64,000 nucleotides of DNA from Nitrosomonas sp. (GTDB taxonomy: Bacteria; Pseudomonadota; Gammaproteobacteria; Burkholderiales; Nitrosomonadaceae). This document shows positions 7,681 to 17,339 of the stretch, one piece after another; within the stretch, counting starts at the first letter, position 1, and every line of letters starts with the position of its first letter. The translations under genes were made by a program, and so were the position numbers. Where the stretch lies: the NCBI GenBank assembly GCA_016721865.1, contig JADKHF010000053.1, forward strand, positions 93,667 through 157,666, given 5' to 3'. Below the pieces are notes generated by a model. That model was not told the DNA's origin. It did no database searches and worked only from the letters and a program-made list of their open reading frames with translations.

Positions 7681-8233
7681 CAACACCTAATCAAACCCAT
7701 CAATCAAAACCCCATCAATCAGTAATGCCGAACGCCTAGAAGAGCTGTGGAAAGCGTGCCTGAAATCTTCGGGGGTTAAATGCACTATTAGTTTCCTTGA
7801 TTTCTCAGAGGAGACCCATGAAATAAATTCTGATGGCGACAGAACTGACGCACGTATTACAAGAGATCAAATGCGCGGTATATTTCTGACGATTGAATCA
7901 ATAATTTCAGAGTTAAAAGATATCAAAAGCTTGGTGCTAGAACACGCATCCAATGAAGATGAAAGTTGTGAAATCATCGAAATGATCGACGATGCCTTGA
8001 AGATGCTCGACCTTGCTTCAAGAATGGGGCGAATGCATTTAAGCAATGCTGATGATTCCGATGGTGAAATTTGGCTTTGTCAAATATGGGTTAATGGATT
8101 TTTCTACACATTGAAACATGCAGGTGCCCGGCTGTTTGGGTTATATGAAGAAATTAACACTATTTACTTACGCATCGAGCAGACTGTAACTCCTGATGAT
8201 GGAGGCGACCTTGCCATCGAAGCCCTACATTAA
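7677..8233 (+). pseudogene. acidic hypothetical element protein, N-terminus frameshifted
   Basis: From ATG 7677 the frame reads MTTPNQTHQSKPHQS and stops at 7737. The -1 frame is open from 7691 and reads ISNAERLEELWKACLKSSG, then the long frame with ELKDIKSLVLEHASNEDES and GEIWLCQIWVNGFFYTLKHAG to the stop at 8233. The break falls within two near-identical CCCATCAATCA units, a likely slippage point. The restored protein is about 184 residues, acidic and helical, with no recognised family. If the break is an artefact the gene is whole. If real, translation could restart at ATG 7871. The end overlaps the primase start. Confidence 0.5.
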
Positions 8234-11017
8234 ACGGGTTGCTTCCATCGCACTGGGTGCTTTTAATAGCGTGCTGAATCACTGGCTGCCTGGTGGCAAG
8301 CATCGCGGCCATGAGTATGTGGTCTTGAATCCGATGAGAGCGGACAGCGATCTGGGGTCGTTCTCAATCAATACGAATACGGGGGATTGGTCAGACTTTG
8401 CCACCCGTGACAGAGGAAAGGATTTAGTTTCTTTAGTCGCCTACCTGGAAAACGAGGCCCAAGGGAAAGCATCCGAACGGCTGGCTGCTTTTCTTAATAT
8501 CCCACCAGAAAACAGCAACGCGCCAAAACGCACAGGGGGCGACTCAAAGCAACCCGGCAATAGTAATGCGTCAGCGTGCCAGAAAGAATCAAACAGTGCT
8601 GAAAATCCGGGCGGTGATGGTGACGGCTGGCAGTGTGTCATGCCGATTCCAGACAATGCACCCAAGCCACCGGCTGCACACTCAAAGCATGGGAAACCAT
8701 CGAAGCGTTATCCGTACCATGATATTGATGGCCGCGTTAATTTTTATCATGACCGATACGACAAGCCCGAGGGTGAGAAAAAGCAGTTTTCACCGTTGAC
8801 GCTTTGGGAAAAAGACGGCAAGCGGGAATGGCGGTTTAAGGTTCCATCCGGTTTGCGCCCGCTGTATGGGCTGCCGGGATTGCTGCAATATCCTGATGCT
8901 GGGTGCTGGTTTGTTGAAGGTGAGAAGGCAGCGGAAGCACTGCAAAAGCTGCTACCTGATCACCCTATCCTATGCTGGCAAGGTGGAAGCCAGGCCGTTA
9001 CGAAATCGAATTACAGTCCGCTGGCTGGCCGTGATTGCGTCGTATTTCCTGATAACGATCTGGCCGGGAAGAAAGCCGCTAATGATTTGATGAAGCAATT
9101 GACGGTTGCGGGTGCGCGTTCGGTTCGAGTGTTGGACCTTGAAAAGCTGGAGTTGACACCCGGCTGGCAGGGTGAAGGCAAAGACAAGATAGCAAACATT
9201 GGGCGGTGGCGAACCTTTGGCAGTCGGTGACGATGCCGCTGATTTGGTTGAACGTGGCTGGAAGGCTGAGCATTTTTCCCTGTTGCTGAAGCGGGAAGAT
9301 ATTTTTATGCCGACTGATACCAAGGAAACAAAGCCAGCCAGTGCGAAGGATGACGGGCAGCAATCTGAAACTGTACAGCGTGGTTTTGAGCTATTCAATG
9401 ACGGGCTGTATTTTCTGGAACCCACCAAAGACGGGCGATTACGCCGCCGCAAGATATGCGGACGGCTTGAAGTGCTGGCCTTGGCGCGTGATATTGATTC
9501 CAGAGAATGGGGTACGCTGGTTCGTTTCTCTGATCCAGATGACAAGGTTAAGCAGTTGGTTATCCCTGCCCGTTCTTTTTAATGGCGATGGACTGATGCT
9601 TCAAGTCGCCTGTTATCTGAAGGATTAACCATTGCACCCAAATCACGGCAATTAGTCATTGAGTACCTGCAAACGCAGAACCCCGAGAAACGCGCCCGGA
9701 CAACTGACCGCACCGGCTGGCATGGTGTTAATAATGACCTGGTCTTTGTGTTGCAGGATGGCTCCATTGGTCAATCCGATGATGAGTGGCTATTCAGTGA
9801 TAGCAAACCTGATTCAAGTCTATTCCGGCAGCGTGGCACGCTGAAGCAGTGGCGTGATCATGTGGCGGCTTTGTGTGTCGGTAATAGTCGCTTGACGTTT
9901 GCGGTATCGGTTGCTTTTGCTGCGCCCTTGCTGCATTTGATTGAAATGGAATCGGGCGGCTTTCACTACAGAGGCACAACTTCAAGCGGCAAGACTAGCG
10001 CTTTGTTTATGGCTGGCAGCGTGTGCGGTTCCCCTGAATATCTCCAGCGGTGGAGAAGTTCAGACAATGGTCTGGAAGGCACCGCCCTTTCACATTGTGA
10101 TGCAATCTTGACATTGGATGAATTGAAGATGATCGATGCCAGGATTGCCGGTGAAGCAGCCTATATGCTGGCCAATGGCTCCGCCAAAGTCAGGGTAAAA
10201 CAGGACGGGGGCTTACGCAATACTGCCAAGTGGCGGCTGCTTTTCTTGTCTGCGGGTGAGCTGTCTTTAAGTCAGCATGTGGCTGAAGTAGGCAAGAAGA
10301 CACCCGCCGGGGCTGAGTTGCGTATGGCGGATATTCCCGCAGATGCCGGGCATGGTCTGGGCTGTTTTGAGAATTTGCACGGTTTTGGAAACGGGCATGA
10401 GTTCGCCAAAGCTTTGGGCGTGGCAGTCAATAAATATTACGGCACAGCATTTCCCGCTTTCATTGAACATGTGCTAAAGAATCGTGAAAGCTTGCGTGAT
10501 TCACTGGCTGATGCCCGGCTGAAGTTTGAGAAAGCAACGCTCACCAGCGAAGCCAGCGGACAGGCGCAGCGCGTGGCGGCAAGGTTTGCCATTGCAGGTG
10601 CAGCCGGTGAATTGGCCACCGATTGGGGCATTACCGGCTGGCAGCCAGGCGAAGCAATGCAAGCCGCTATCACCTGCTTCAAGGCATGGCTTCAGGCTTT
10701 TGGCGGTGAAGGCAACAAGGAAGACCGGGCTATGATTGATCAAGTTCGCCATTTTCTGGAATTGCATGGTGAAGCACGGTTTACCGATATTGAGCGGTCG
10801 ATCGTTGATGATAACCACGCGCCAAAAACAATGAACAAGGCGGGGTTCCGTAAAGAATGATGAGGGAAATCTTGAGTATTACTGTTACCCGGAAGTGTTC
10901 AAAGCGGAAATATGCAAAGGCTTTGATCATCGAGCGGCTGCACGACTGCTGATTGATCGGGGTTTTATGAAGCGAGGTGATGGAACGAATCTTACGGTAA
11001 GGATGAATTGCCGGTGA
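8211..11017 (+). pseudogene. TOPRIM primase / DUF927 helicase replication protein, several frameshifts
   Basis: Probably one large replication protein of about 930 residues. Start: TTG 8211 eight bases after GGAGG (in-frame ATGs at 8196 and 8199 are possible). The N-terminal part has the primase-like WLPGGKHRGHEYVVLNPMR region, then TOPRIM (GCWFVEGEKAAEAL, CVVFPDNDLAGKKAA). The frame breaks near 9200 and continues with DDAADLVERGW, then DUF927 (RGFELFNDGLYFLEP). It breaks again at a T-run near 9580 and resumes with SRLLSEGLTIAP, TGWHG and Walker A GTTSSGKTS near 9976-10002. A last break near 10853 leads to a C-terminal winged-helix-like tail ending at 11017. This class primes and unwinds DNA for satellite replication, the role of P4 alpha protein. 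As written it is non-functional. Confidence 0.7.
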
Positions 11018-11203
11018 AGGTAGAAAGCGAGTTTTCCATGTCCTGCCGTCAATTGGGTTGATGAAAGATGATTGACTGGAATGACGCTAATAAAACCGAA
11101 TGTGGAGACGGAAATATCCGAAATGAGGCGGAAAGTCGTCGCCTGACTAAAAGGGGTATGATGCTCGGAAAGACGGTGTCGGGGGCGAAACCAAGCGATC
11201 ATA

Positions 11204-11707
11204 ATGGTTTTCGGATCTGACCCGACTTACCCGACAAACCCGACCAAAAATAAAGGGATGGGATTAGAGAAAGAAAATAATCCGCCCGTTGAAGGCGGGG
11301 CTTCAGATAATTGTTGCGATGCAAAAACGTATCCTGTGAATCCGATTGCAGTAACTTTGCTATTGACCTGTTGCAATAAAGCAACATTCACCAAAGAAGA
11401 AACAATAGAAGCAATCATCAATCTTCAAACCATCCCGCAGCAAGAACAAATCAGATCATGGGCGATACTCTGCTATAAGAACGGCATTGATCCACACCGT
11501 ATCATTTACCCATTCACTCAATCACCAAACAAAGGCACAAGCTGCCAAGGGTGCAAGCACATAGAGATGCTGAAGGTTCCCACCGACAAACGCCCGGTAT
11601 TCCGTTTTGTTTGCAGTCTGCGTCACCAGTTACTTGAAGTACATTATATCCATGAGCGTGTATTGCTTGCGCCTGAATCATGCCGTGATTACCTGCCCAC
11701 TGCATAG
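11204..11707 (+). CDS. hypothetical element protein with C-terminal Cys cluster
   Basis: A 167-residue protein. The N-terminus is a low-complexity DPTYPTNPTKN stretch encoded by three 9-bp repeats, followed by a helical segment (TKEETIEAIINLQTIPQQEQIRSWAI) and a C-terminal motif with CQGCKHIEM, FVCSLRHQLLEVHY and APESCRDY that could bind a metal. It follows the replication gene, where satellites often carry small accessory proteins. Function unknown. ATG 11204 has no clear ribosome site. A start at Met-24 of the same frame is possible. Confidence 0.6.
   Translation: MVFGSDPTYPTNPTKNKGMGLEKENNPPVEGGASDNCCDAKTYPVNPIAVTLLLTCCNKATFTKEETIEAIINLQTIPQQEQIRSWAILCYKNGIDPHRIIYPFTQSPNKGTSCQGCKHIEMLKVPTDKRPVFRFVCSLRHQLLEVHYIHERVLLAPESCRDYLPTA
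11219..11245. repeat. second GTCGGG iteron set, inverted
   Basis: On the minus strand three consecutive 9-mers GGTCGGGTT, TGTCGGGTA, AGTCGGGTC match the core and period of the array at 4815-4841. They lie inside the start of the gene at 11204, where they encode the DPT/YPT/NPT repeats, so coding constraint is an alternative explanation. Confidence 0.4.
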
Positions 11708-11717
11708 CCGGTAAGGG

Positions 11718-11760
11718 GGGTCGAAAGTGTGGTGCTTTATGCTTCTAGACCGTTTGCTTA
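11718..11760. repeat. 43-bp direct repeat, copy 1
   Basis: Begins GGGTCGAAAGTGTGG and ends AGACCGTTTGCTTA. The second copy at 11932-11974 differs at two positions. Neither copy is coding. Confidence 0.8.
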
Positions 11761-11931
11761 CTTCCGTGTGCAAAGCCGCGTAATAATATAGGGGGGGGGG
11801 TTAAAATTAACCTATCATATTATCAACAGGTTACAGATCAATAATCAGAACCATTCAATTACTTATCTGACAATTGCCAGATATCCACTTTTTACCATTG
11901 CATTTACCTGTTGCCAGTTGATGCCGTAGGC

Positions 11932-11974
11932 GGGTCGAAAGTGTGGGGCTTTATGCTTCTAGACCGTTCGCTTA
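11932..11974. repeat. 43-bp direct repeat, copy 2
   Basis: Same orientation as the copy at 11718-11760, start-to-start distance 214 bases, 41 of 43 positions identical. Confidence 0.8.
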
Positions 11975-12070
11975 GTCAGTTTTTTGTGTGCGGGAAATTC
12001 TGAGGGGGCCTATACCTTCAGGCATGATTAAAAACCATGCAGAAAACTGCCCAAAAACCGGGCAGCGATT

Positions 12071-12104
12071 AAAAAAATGTGGTAAGAAACGTGGTAGCTT
12101 TTTT
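12071..12104. promoter_or_regulatory. integrase-arm-like sequence at the right end
   Basis: AAAAAAATGTGGTAA followed by GTGGTAGCTTTT mirrors the segment just upstream of int (seven A, TGTGGTAACTT, GTGGTAACTTTT at 3481-3512). Similar sites at both ends are expected for arm-type binding sites of a tyrosine recombinase and place the functional right end close to here. Confidence 0.5.
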
Positions 12105-12217
12105 AATCATAAAAATTAATATGATTATTTACAGATACTTGTATATTTAATGTGAATGAGACCCCCCCAACATCTCTTAAGAAATACCTCCCAACCATCT
12201 GATTTTAAAAAACAGAA

Positions 12218-12860
12218 TTAAACGAACTGTTCATTGACGACAAGTTTCATCCCCATTTTTTCAGCACGTTGTGCCAGTTGCCGCAACACCCTTTCGCGAT
12301 AGCGTTCTTCGTAGTAGTCCTACCCCTGATCGGTATATTTTTCACCTTTGGTAAGCATGGTGTAGATCAGGCGTGCCAGTTTGTGCGCGGCAGCGGTTAC
12401 GGCTTTAGGTTTATCCATGCCGTCCGCACATCCTGCGAAAGTACGCGCCCAGCGCCGACTTGCTGCTGCGCAATGCAATGCTGCTGCGGCCAATCTCAAG
12501 GCTTGGGCTTGCCCGGTTGATTACGCGCGCTTGGTCTTGCCGCTCATCACTTTGCCGCCGGTAATCCTGGTGCCGGGGCATAGCCCCAGCCAGCTCTCGA
12601 AGTGTCCTGCCCGAGCGCGGTGGTGACGTTGATGCCGTCGATGCGCGTAAGATCCACTCCGCACATCCTGAACAATTGCGTGCGCAGATCAAACTTCGGC
12701 GCGTTGCGGGCGCGACCACGCTTCTTCCCCTTCGCTGGTTCGCCGTCATGAACTTGCAGGCTTTGCAATTGCCCATCGATCTCCCGGTCGTACTCGGCGA
12801 ACTGCGTGCCCTGGCTTCTCGGCGCGATTTGCGGCACGAGGCCGATTACTACGCTAATCC
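12218..12860 (-). pseudogene. IS110-family transposase remnant (C-terminal part)
   Basis: Read on the minus strand in two or three registers, the region gives QIAPRSQGTQFAEYDREID, FRMCGVDLTRIDGINV, LGLCPGTRITGGK, LRNSRSALGAYFRRMCGR, AVTAAAHKLARLIYTML and QLAQRAEKMGMKLVV up to the TAA at 12218. This is the transposase_20 half of IS110 enzymes. The N-terminal DEDD half is missing and frameshifts occur, so it is inactive. It lies between the arm-like site and the attR-like repeat, so it may have inserted at the end of the satellite. Confidence 0.75.
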
Positions 12861-12925
12861 TCCACACGAATCGCCTGAGGCAGTTCGCAGAATTCAACAG
12901 CCAAACCCATTTCATAACAATCCAA

Positions 12926-12958
12926 TTCCGTAGCAATTCAGAATAATCCGTTGAAGCC
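12926..12958. repeat. candidate right attachment site
   Basis: Imperfect direct copy of 3444-3477 (TTCCGTAGCAAT, AATAATCCG and GAAGCC blocks shared in order). It directly abuts the palindromic repeat at 12957. Confidence 0.4.
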
Positions 12959-13108
12959 TGTCGGACTTGATCATCATAGCGAGCCAAGTGGGAGAACGAG
13001 CGCAGTTTTCTCAATTTAGAAGTGCATAGCGAGACTATGCAATGAAAAACTGAGGAAACATGAATCGTTCTTCCATTGGCGCAGTAGATTGACCTTAAGT
13101 CCGACAGG
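12957..13108. repeat. 152-bp full-length palindromic repeat (MITE/REP-like)
   Basis: Perfect 12-bp ends CCTGTCGGACTT (12957-12968) and AAGTCCGACAGG (13097-13108) extend to 16 bp with one mismatch. The interior is also palindromic: GGAGAACGA with TCGTTCTTCC, and TGCATAG-CGAGA-CTATGCA at the tip. It could fold almost entirely into one imperfect hairpin. No coding frame inside. Such non-autonomous elements depend on a transposase elsewhere in the genome. None with matching ends is seen here. Confidence 0.7.
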
Positions 13109-13414
13109 TTTCTATCAAGGGGAAAATGCCTAATATTTTGTAATATGAGCTTATAATGAGGTCTGTAATTGATAACCATCAGCAAATCGCATGAGCAATA
13201 GCCATCGTTATTAGACGACAATTAACCTGACCGGGGCGTCAAGAATCATGTTAGGTGGTGTATCAAATCCTTCGAGTGGCAGCTGCTTTTGGCTGATACA
13301 ATGAGTCATAGTGCACGGTTTTTGGTGTTAATTCACATATTTACGTGCACCATTCTACCAGAATATATATTATTCAATTCAATCAGATATTTATACTTAT
13401 TTAGTAAGCTCTAA
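13109..13414. other. intergenic region, no gene seen
   Basis: AT-rich spacer between the palindromic repeat and the convergent end of the transporter gene. It has no convincing coding frame. Confidence 0.5.
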
Positions 13415-14689
13415 TTAGAGTATCTTCCTTGCGCCGATCAAATGAAGTGAATCTTCTTTACTTTGATTTAGTAGATGCCATTTTCTGATCAAAGCCATCA
13501 TAACTGATACAAATAATCCAAAAGCGACGATAACCGTATAGATATGCACTTCCAGCAATATCAGCACGGCATACAGTGACAGCATCGTGAGAATACTTAA
13601 ATTCTCATTAAAATTCTGTACTGCGATGGAATGTCCGGCACCCATCAGAATATGTCCGCGGTGTTGTAACAAAGCATTCATTGGCACAACGAAGAATCCG
13701 GCTAATCCACCAATCAACATCAGCAAAACAATTGCGATCCACAGATCTTTTACTAAAATCATAGCTATTACTACAATACCCATTGCTATACCCAATGGAA
13801 TAACTTTTACTGACTGTCTCAATGAAACCCATCGAGCCGCCATAATAGCGCCCATTGCAATACCCACAGCAACCACACCCTGAAGTTGAGCGGCTTGGTT
13901 CAGTGGATAGTTCAGCGCCACTTCCGCCCATTTCAATACGATGAACTGTAGCGTTGCACCCGCTCCCCAGAACAAAGTTGTCACTGCAAGCGATATTTGT
14001 CCAAGTTTGTCCGTCCACAACAGCTTTATACAATGAGCAAACTCATGAATCAGATAAAATGGATTCTTATTTGGAATACGGTGATCAACGCCAGTATTTG
14101 GAATGTAAAGATTAAATAATGCTGCAACAGCATAAATTATAGCTATCAAAATAATACTGCTTTCCAACGCACTATCAATACCTGTGTTAATAACTGGAAA
14201 ATCGAATTCCATCACAACATTTGCAACAGCGGGGGTAATCAGAATACCGCCCAATACAGTACCTAACACGATGGATGCCACCGTCAATCCTTCTATCCAT
14301 CCATTTGCGATCACCAGTTTTTCTGGCGGTAACAATTCCGTCAAGATACCATATTTGGCTGGTGAATAGGCTGCCGCCCCCAAACCCACAACTGCATAGG
14401 CAGTCATAGCAAAATATTGATGCGCGGCAATAAATAACAATCCGCAACCTATAATTTTAATGGTATTACTAATAAACATGACACGTCCTTTTGGCATCGA
14501 ATCTGCAAATGCACCGACAAAAGGAGCAAGGATGACGTAGAACAGCACAAAGACAAATTTCAGCATAGGTGTCAAATAGGCTGGGGCATGCAGATCAATC
14601 AATAATGCAATCGCCACAACCAGCAGCGCATTATCTGCGAAAGAAGAGAAAAATTGCGCCGCCATAATGGTATAAAAACCACGTTCCAA
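13415..14689 (-). CDS. lplT: lysophospholipid transporter LplT (MFS family)
   Basis: A 424-residue inner-membrane MFS permease with about 12 hydrophobic helices. The opening GFYTIMAAQFFSSFADNALLVVA, ADSMPKGRVMFISN and AAYSPAKYGILTELLPPEKLV match LplT, which flips lysophospholipids such as lyso-PE inward for reacylation. The start is a TTG preceded by AAGGAAAT. The usual partner, acyltransferase/acyl-ACP synthetase Aas, is not adjacent. Instead alr is divergent. Length is normal for the family. Moderately sure of the specific substrate. Confidence 0.85.
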   Translation of the reverse strand: MERGFYTIMAAQFFSSFADNALLVVAIALLIDLHAPAYLTPMLKFVFVLFYVILAPFVGAFADSMPKGRVMFISNTIKIIGCGLLFIAAHQYFAMTAYAVVGLGAAAYSPAKYGILTELLPPEKLVIANGWIEGLTVASIVLGTVLGGILITPAVANVVMEFDFPVINTGIDSALESSIILIAIIYAVAALFNLYIPNTGVDHRIPNKNPFYLIHEFAHCIKLLWTDKLGQISLAVTTLFWGAGATLQFIVLKWAEVALNYPLNQAAQLQGVVAVGIAMGAIMAARWVSLRQSVKVIPLGIAMGIVVIAMILVKDLWIAIVLLMLIGGLAGFFVVPMNALLQHRGHILMGAGHSIAVQNFNENLSILTMLSLYAVLILLEVHIYTVIVAFGLFVSVMMALIRKWHLLNQSKEDSLHLIGARKIL

Positions 14690-14941
14690 TTTATTTCCTT
14701 GTAAGTTTATATTTCTAAGACATTCATTTACTATGTCATTCTATTTTTCAACCACATGGGCAAGAATCACTGATTGCTGTTTTAATTAATCAATAACACC
14801 ATCGAGAAACCGACATTAGCATATCATGCCGACTATCTAATTTAAGTAACTCTACATAAAAATTGAATTAACACGCCGAATTTAGATTATTATAAAAAAC
14901 TGCGAATCATACTCGCATCTGCTTACTCCGAACATAAATTA

Positions 14942-16018
14942 ATGCCACGCCCTACCCAAGCTTTTATTGATCTTTCTGCGCTAACACATAACCTGACTAT
15001 AGTACGTCAATATGCTCCACACGCACGCATCATGGCAATCCTTAAGGCGAATGCCTATGGCCATGGATTACTCCACACTGCCGGCGCACTAAAAGATGTC
15101 GATGGGTTTGCGCTCCTCGAATTAGATGCTGCAATATGTTTACGCAATGCTGGCTATCGACAACCTATTTTACTTCTGGAAGGCTTTTTTTCTACAGAAG
15201 AATTAGCAATATTTGAACAGTACCAACTCAGTGCTGTTATTCATCATAATGAGCAAATTGCCATGCTGTCAGTTTCCAGATGTCACAAGCTGGATTTATT
15301 CATTAAAATCAATACAGGCATGAATCGTTTAGGATTAGCGCTTGAACAATTTCCACAGACAATCAGCCATCTGATCGGGAATCAATATGCAAAAAGTATC
15401 ACATTAATGACACATTTTGCCTGCGCTGATGTTCCTTCGGAGAAAGAAAATGTGACTCAACAATTGCAATGTTTTGAAGCAGTTACTAAGGGGTATAATT
15501 ATCCGTGCTCACTCGCAAACTCGGCAGCAATTATCCGCCACCCCGAAACCCATACCGACTGGGTGCGCCCCGGTATAATGCTGTACGGTGCTTCGCCCTT
15601 TCCAGACAGAACCGCATCAGAGCTTAATCTGCAACCAGCCATGACATTGTCAAGTAAAATCATTGCGATACATGACTTAAAAGCCGGGGACAGAGTCGGT
15701 TATCACGGTCTTTTCCAGGCTGATCACCCGATGCGCATCGGTATCGTTGCATGCGGCTATGCAGATGGGTATCCACGTCACGCGCCGACAAATACACCGG
15801 TATTGGTGGACAATCAACGTAGCCGGTTATTGGGTCGAGTATCGATGGACATGCTGGCTGTAGACTTGACCGGCATTGAGAACGTGGGGCTTAATAGTTT
15901 GGTTATTCTCTGGGGTAAGGAAATATCTGTTGATGAAGTGGCTCAAAGCGCTGAAACAACCAGCTATGAACTACTTTGTGCATTAGCACCACGAGTAGAA
16001 AGGATTGTTTCGCAATAA
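14942..16018 (+). CDS. alr: alanine racemase
   Basis: A 358-residue PLP enzyme interconverting L- and D-alanine for peptidoglycan. Lys35 in AILKANAYGHG carries PLP. Tyr254 in RVGYHGLF is the second catalytic base. Other family blocks are KINTGMNRLG, NSAAIIRHP, VRPGIMLYG, CGYADGYPR and GRVSMDMLAVD. Full length and intact. Divergent from lplT with a 252-base spacer that should hold both promoters. The next gene (ppiC) is convergent. Confidence 0.95.
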   Translation: MPRPTQAFIDLSALTHNLTIVRQYAPHARIMAILKANAYGHGLLHTAGALKDVDGFALLELDAAICLRNAGYRQPILLLEGFFSTEELAIFEQYQLSAVIHHNEQIAMLSVSRCHKLDLFIKINTGMNRLGLALEQFPQTISHLIGNQYAKSITLMTHFACADVPSEKENVTQQLQCFEAVTKGYNYPCSLANSAAIIRHPETHTDWVRPGIMLYGASPFPDRTASELNLQPAMTLSSKIIAIHDLKAGDRVGYHGLFQADHPMRIGIVACGYADGYPRHAPTNTPVLVDNQRSRLLGRVSMDMLAVDLTGIENVGLNSLVILWGKEISVDEVAQSAETTSYELLCALAPRVERIVSQ

Positions 16019-16070
16019 ACAACTCTATAATCCAATCTAATCGGAGTAAAAAACGGAATGATAGGTAGGT

Positions 16071-16865
16071 TTATTCTACTTTTGCTTTACTGCGCAAATC
16101 TTGCACAACTGTCGCGAATTCACGTTGCAGAACCCGTTGCTGTATATTCTGTTTTACTTCTTCAAACGCAGGAACTTCCATCGGGCGTATATCCATTAAT
16201 TGGATTACATGCCAGCCAAAAGAAGTTTGAACCGGTTGCTCTGTCAGTCCACCTTTCGATAATTTCACCAGCGCTTCGGCAAAAGGTCTGACATAAGCTG
16301 CCGGCGGACTCCAGTTAAGTTCACCGCCATTTTCTTTACTCCCATCATCTTTAGATTTCTCCTCAGCGATTTTGGCAAAATTAGCACCTTTCTTGAGACT
16401 AGCAATTATATCTCGGGCCTCACTTTCACTTTCTACTAGAATATGGCGCGCTTTATACTCTTTATCACCCATCTGTACTTTCAGAACTTCATATTCTTTA
16501 CGTAAAACATCATCACTGACCGCATTTTTCTTTATGTAATCCGCTTGAAATGCTCTGACTAGTACTGCTTGGCGAGATAGCTCAAGTTGCGCAATCACTT
16601 CTGGATCTTTATCCAGTTTCTTTTTAGTTGCTTCTTGTGCGAGAATCTCTTCTGCAATTAGATTTTCTCGTAAAGCCTTTCTCATTTCCAAACCATCTAA
16701 CTAACCCTGCGCAACATTTGCTTTCACCATCAATTCCAAGCGCGATTGCAAAATCGCCACACCATTCACCTTAGCCACAACTCCTTTTGACTGAGCTTGA
16801 ACTGACAGGGCGGTCAAACCCAGAATACTAACTACCATTACTTGTAAAAATTTCGTCAAACGCAT
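16071..16865 (-). pseudogene. PpiC-type peptidyl-prolyl isomerase with an in-frame TAG
   Basis: The full frame from ATG 16865 encodes 264 codons: signal peptide (MRLTKFLQVMVVSILGLTALSVQAQ), SurA-like N-domain (VVAKVNGVAILQSRLELMV) and a parvulin domain (YKARHILVESESEARDI, FAKIAEEKSKDDGSKENGGELNW, FGWHVIQLMDIRP). Codon 55 is TAG (16701-16703), where relatives usually have a polar residue. A CAG-to-TAG change would explain it. Translation could restart at ATG 16691 without signal peptide, giving a 206-residue cytoplasmic fragment. It follows yciB and yciI in the same orientation. Periplasmic foldase function is lost unless the stop is a sequence error. Confidence 0.8.
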
Positions 16866-17018
16866 GGAATTTCCTTTTCTTTAATTAAGATAAAATTATA
16901 TTCGCCAGAATATATTGCCAAGAAAGTATACGCCTTAACTTATTAGGCGTGAATCTTTACATACCATCTTTACATTAGAACAACTTGAAACTATTGAGAG
17001 AAGTACATACACAATTAC

Positions 17019-17324
17019 CTATGCAGGCAATATCTTTTTAAAAGGCTTGACGATCACTTTACAATAAACACCTGAGCTAACATAAGGATCTGCATCCGCC
17101 CAAGCCTGGGCTGCTTCCAGGGATTCAAACTCTGCCACAATCAGACTTCCTGAGAAACCTGCTGGCCCGGGGTCTTGGCTATCGATAGATGGATAAGGGC
17201 CTGCCAGTATTAAACGTCCCGCCTCTTGCAATGCTTGAATTCTTTTTAAGTGTTCTGGACGCACTGCCATTCTTCTTTCAAGGCTATTCGGCACATCCTC
17301 ACCATTTATGACATACAGCATCAT
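17019..17324 (-). CDS. YciI family protein
   Basis: A 101-residue ferredoxin-like (dimeric alpha+beta barrel) protein. Family blocks are YVINGEDVPNSLERRMAVRPEHL, AGRLILAGPYPS and AQAWADADPYVSSGVY, with conserved His and Asp of the YciI active-site-like pocket. Physiological role unknown. Sixteen bases downstream of yciB on the same strand, and this pair is conserved together in proteobacteria. Either of two tandem ATGs may start it. Confidence 0.9.
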   Translation of the reverse strand: MMLYVINGEDVPNSLERRMAVRPEHLKRIQALQEAGRLILAGPYPSIDSQDPGPAGFSGSLIVAEFESLEAAQAWADADPYVSSGVYCKVIVKPFKKILPA

Positions 17325-17339
17325 CTCTCTTCACTCACT

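Larger units (their letters stand above)
11761..12217. other. non-coding right end of the element
   Basis: No gene. It holds a run of ten G at 11791-11800, the second 43-bp repeat, a GCCC/GGGC hairpin around 12048-12064 and an integrase-arm-like segment at 12071-12104. This looks like the terminal regulatory region of the element. Confidence 0.5.

Noticed and set aside
12269..12933. Plus-strand frames opposite the IS110 remnant
   Set aside because: They are antisense to clear transposase motifs on the minus strand.
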